A DNA stretch of 7,862 bases from Planctomycetaceae bacterium. Its GTDB lineage: Bacteria > Planctomycetota > Planctomycetia > Pirellulales > UBA1268. The position numbers and the translations under genes were made by a program. Where the stretch lies: assembly GCA_947464585.1 (NCBI GenBank), contig CANHYS010000077.1, positions 1-7,862 of the forward strand, written 5' to 3'. Positions 7,301 through 7,862 of this stretch are shown in pieces; position 1 is the first letter of the stretch; each line of letters starts with the position of its first letter. The notes beneath the pieces were generated by a model. That model saw only the letters and a list, made by a program, of their open reading frames with translations, made no database searches and was not told the origin of the DNA.

Positions 7301-7862
7301 GTCACCTGCGTGGGCCGGAGCGAGAAGTCTCCGAGGCCCTCGGCCGGCAGCACCTCCGCCACCCGCAGCCGCCGGCTCCACGAGTCGGCGGTGCGGCGAC
7401 CCAGCGGGCTGTCGGCGGGCACGTCACCCAGCTTCGTGATCCGGAGCACGATCGCGTCTCCCGGCCGCGCTCCGAGGCTGTCGGCGAGCACGCGATTGAT
7501 CGCCACGGTGTCTGCGGCTGGAACTTCTGTCAGCGGAACAAACCCCAGCGAATGCAGGTCGTCGCAGGCCAAAAGCGTTGCCCGCGCAGTTCGGACGGCG
7601 CGATCGCCGGTAGTTCCCTCGAGTGCCACTTCCATCACGATCGCTGGCACGATCTGATCGGCGGCAGCACTTGCCCTGGCGGCCTGCGACCGCAGACGGC
7701 CCGTGGTCTCGTCCGCGAGCTCTGCGCGAAAGAATCCGTCGGAGAGCACCGCCGCCTGAATGCCACCGAGGCGGGCCAGGGCCAGCTGCCGCAGTCCCTG
7801 CGTGAGCGCATCCCCCACGCCCAGTGCCCCGGCGATGGTCGCAGCCACGATGCCGCAGGCTG
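4378..7862 (-). CDS. Very large ABC transporter permease with two FtsX domains, N-terminus beyond window
   Basis: The frame stays open to the right edge, so the gene is 5'-truncated. The in-frame GTG at 7848 lies inside the first helix: codons before it continue the hydrophobic stretch (Ala-Cys-Gly-Ile), and homologous permeases have a cytosolic start and helix here. Numbering from that GTG gives 1156 residues. A helix ending near residue 12 leads into VGDALTQGLRQLAL and a MacB-like extracytoplasmic region of about 515 residues. FtsX-type helices follow at about 529-557, 572-605 and 638-662. Further hydrophobic segments are at 685-706, 713-738 and 767-789, then a second extracytoplasmic region of about 245 residues and final helices at 1036-1057, 1079-1108 and 1117-1139. 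The cytosolic coupling segments RRRDIGILAAIGW (558-570) and RRGALSLMAAVGF (1061-1073) mark the two FtsX domains. The ten-helix plan is that of YbbP/LolC-like export or lipoprotein-release systems, but this protein is much larger. No ATPase is in the window; a partner probably lies upstream. The substrate is unknown. Confidence 0.88.
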   Translation of the reverse strand, partial: ACGIVAATIAGALGVGDALTQGLRQLALARLGGIQAAVLSDGFFRAELADETTGRLRSQAARASAAADQIVPAIVMEVALEGTTGDRAVRTARATLLACDDLHSLGFVPLTEVPAADTVAINRVLADSLGARPGDAIVLRITKLGDVPADSPLGRRTADSWSRRLRVAEVLPAEGLGDFSLRPTQVTGGLAVTSLATAQAILRRAVPSANVLLSVASSGRAAADHAKGTNAAAAHDAIATHDADILQAAVKPALNDVGLVFDTPAGSGAWRLSSRRLLLPPAADRAAERVLGPIGGRPTLAFLANAMTPLVDGKPAAASIPYSTVVGIDTTSLPVGDLVDEQGGLLAMPGPDEIVIDRWMADDLASQGVPVAVGDSIMLQYFLPETLHGRVEEAACPLKVSGIASMRGAAVARDLVPEVEGITDEASIADWDPPFPFDRSRVRTVPPHDEDDRYWKAYGATPKAFVSLDVARRLAGSRFGATTAWHMPEQPVQVADATRAALADAIRADGMGMRVVPLRAHAEAAARGSTPFGGLFLALSSFVVASGLLLEWLLFSLLVAARRRDIGILAAIGWPAARVARLLVLVAGLAAVGGVVVGSLLGPLWARLLLDWLAQAWNTGVAAGSSVVFARGTQAFAGSSLRTLVPAAIGAAAVSLVAAAAAAWRAARLPPLTMLKSGGGEPATVRGRAGPLVVGLAAVGPALAVALAWWARRADPQAAVGLFFAAGFAALAGLLAGVRLLLGRTAIGSRRPLRTLSDLAWRGLTHARSRAFSVAAIVACAEFLIVAVSSFAVHPPQRPQDRDAPTGGWTFMATFGSPTGIDPADPVARESLGLSDADRASLSACTIARIRSSAGDDASCVNLYAPTQPTVLGVGASFIERGGFRFVDQVPGKHANPWTLLDREAGSASAGPENTTRPAIPVIIDQATAQWALKLGGIGARFELPVDGGPALFEIVGLLEPGILQGFLIVSERNFERLFPQASGYALALVDAGAADETITGRVAGAIAAAWADAGVTVTRTTDRLRSLQAVQNTFLAGFQALGTLGLVLGAAGVAAVQFQSVLERRGALSLMAAVGFTGARLRLVVVLETLLMVALGLAVGTLSGCLALVPAFAGGRAGVPVGWIACTWGLTLAAAVIAGFAAAKRVVRLEPGKVLAEAG

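Noticed and set aside
7846..7848. GTG at 7848 as the true start of the permease
   Set aside because: The frame stays open and hydrophobic upstream of it to the window edge, and this start would leave only part of the first membrane helix and no cytosolic N-terminus. The gene is better read as truncated.

Overview
This GC-rich window carries six protein-coding genes in two blocks that converge on one non-coding gap. Its gene content fits a Gram-negative environmental bacterium. A planctomycete (Pirellulales-like) is my best guess, based on the high GC, sparse Shine-Dalgarno sites, a duplicated-domain membrane protein and a very large FtsX-type permease. No rRNA or marker gene is present, so this placement is inference only.

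Left block (1-1799): 7-deazaguanine (queuosine precursor) biosynthesis. A queF fragment runs leftward off the window edge. queC and queE run rightward, with only 18 bases between the queF and queC start codons. QueE makes 7-carboxy-7-deazaguanine, QueC converts it to preQ0 and QueF reduces preQ0 to preQ1, the base inserted into tRNA. The earlier steps (FolE, QueD) and the tRNA steps (Tgt, QueA, QueG/QueH) are not in the window. Because QueF is present, the pathway most likely serves tRNA queuosine rather than a 7-deazaguanine DNA modification.

Middle gap (1800-2043): the two blocks converge here. No gene is credible. The gap holds several hairpins and two copies of a short palindromic unit whose flanks vary together, which is the most structured non-coding sequence in the window.

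Right block (2044-7862, all on the minus strand, so transcription runs from high to low coordinates): a giant ABC-transporter permease whose N-terminus lies beyond the window, then a family 9 (WaaF-like heptosyl) glycosyltransferase, then a 352-residue membrane protein made of two similar five-helix halves. Tandem hairpins follow the permease stop codon and may separate it from the other two genes. The glycosyltransferase points to LPS or another surface glycan. The functions of the permease and the duplicated membrane protein cannot be read from sequence alone; the latter is the best candidate here for uncharacterised biology.
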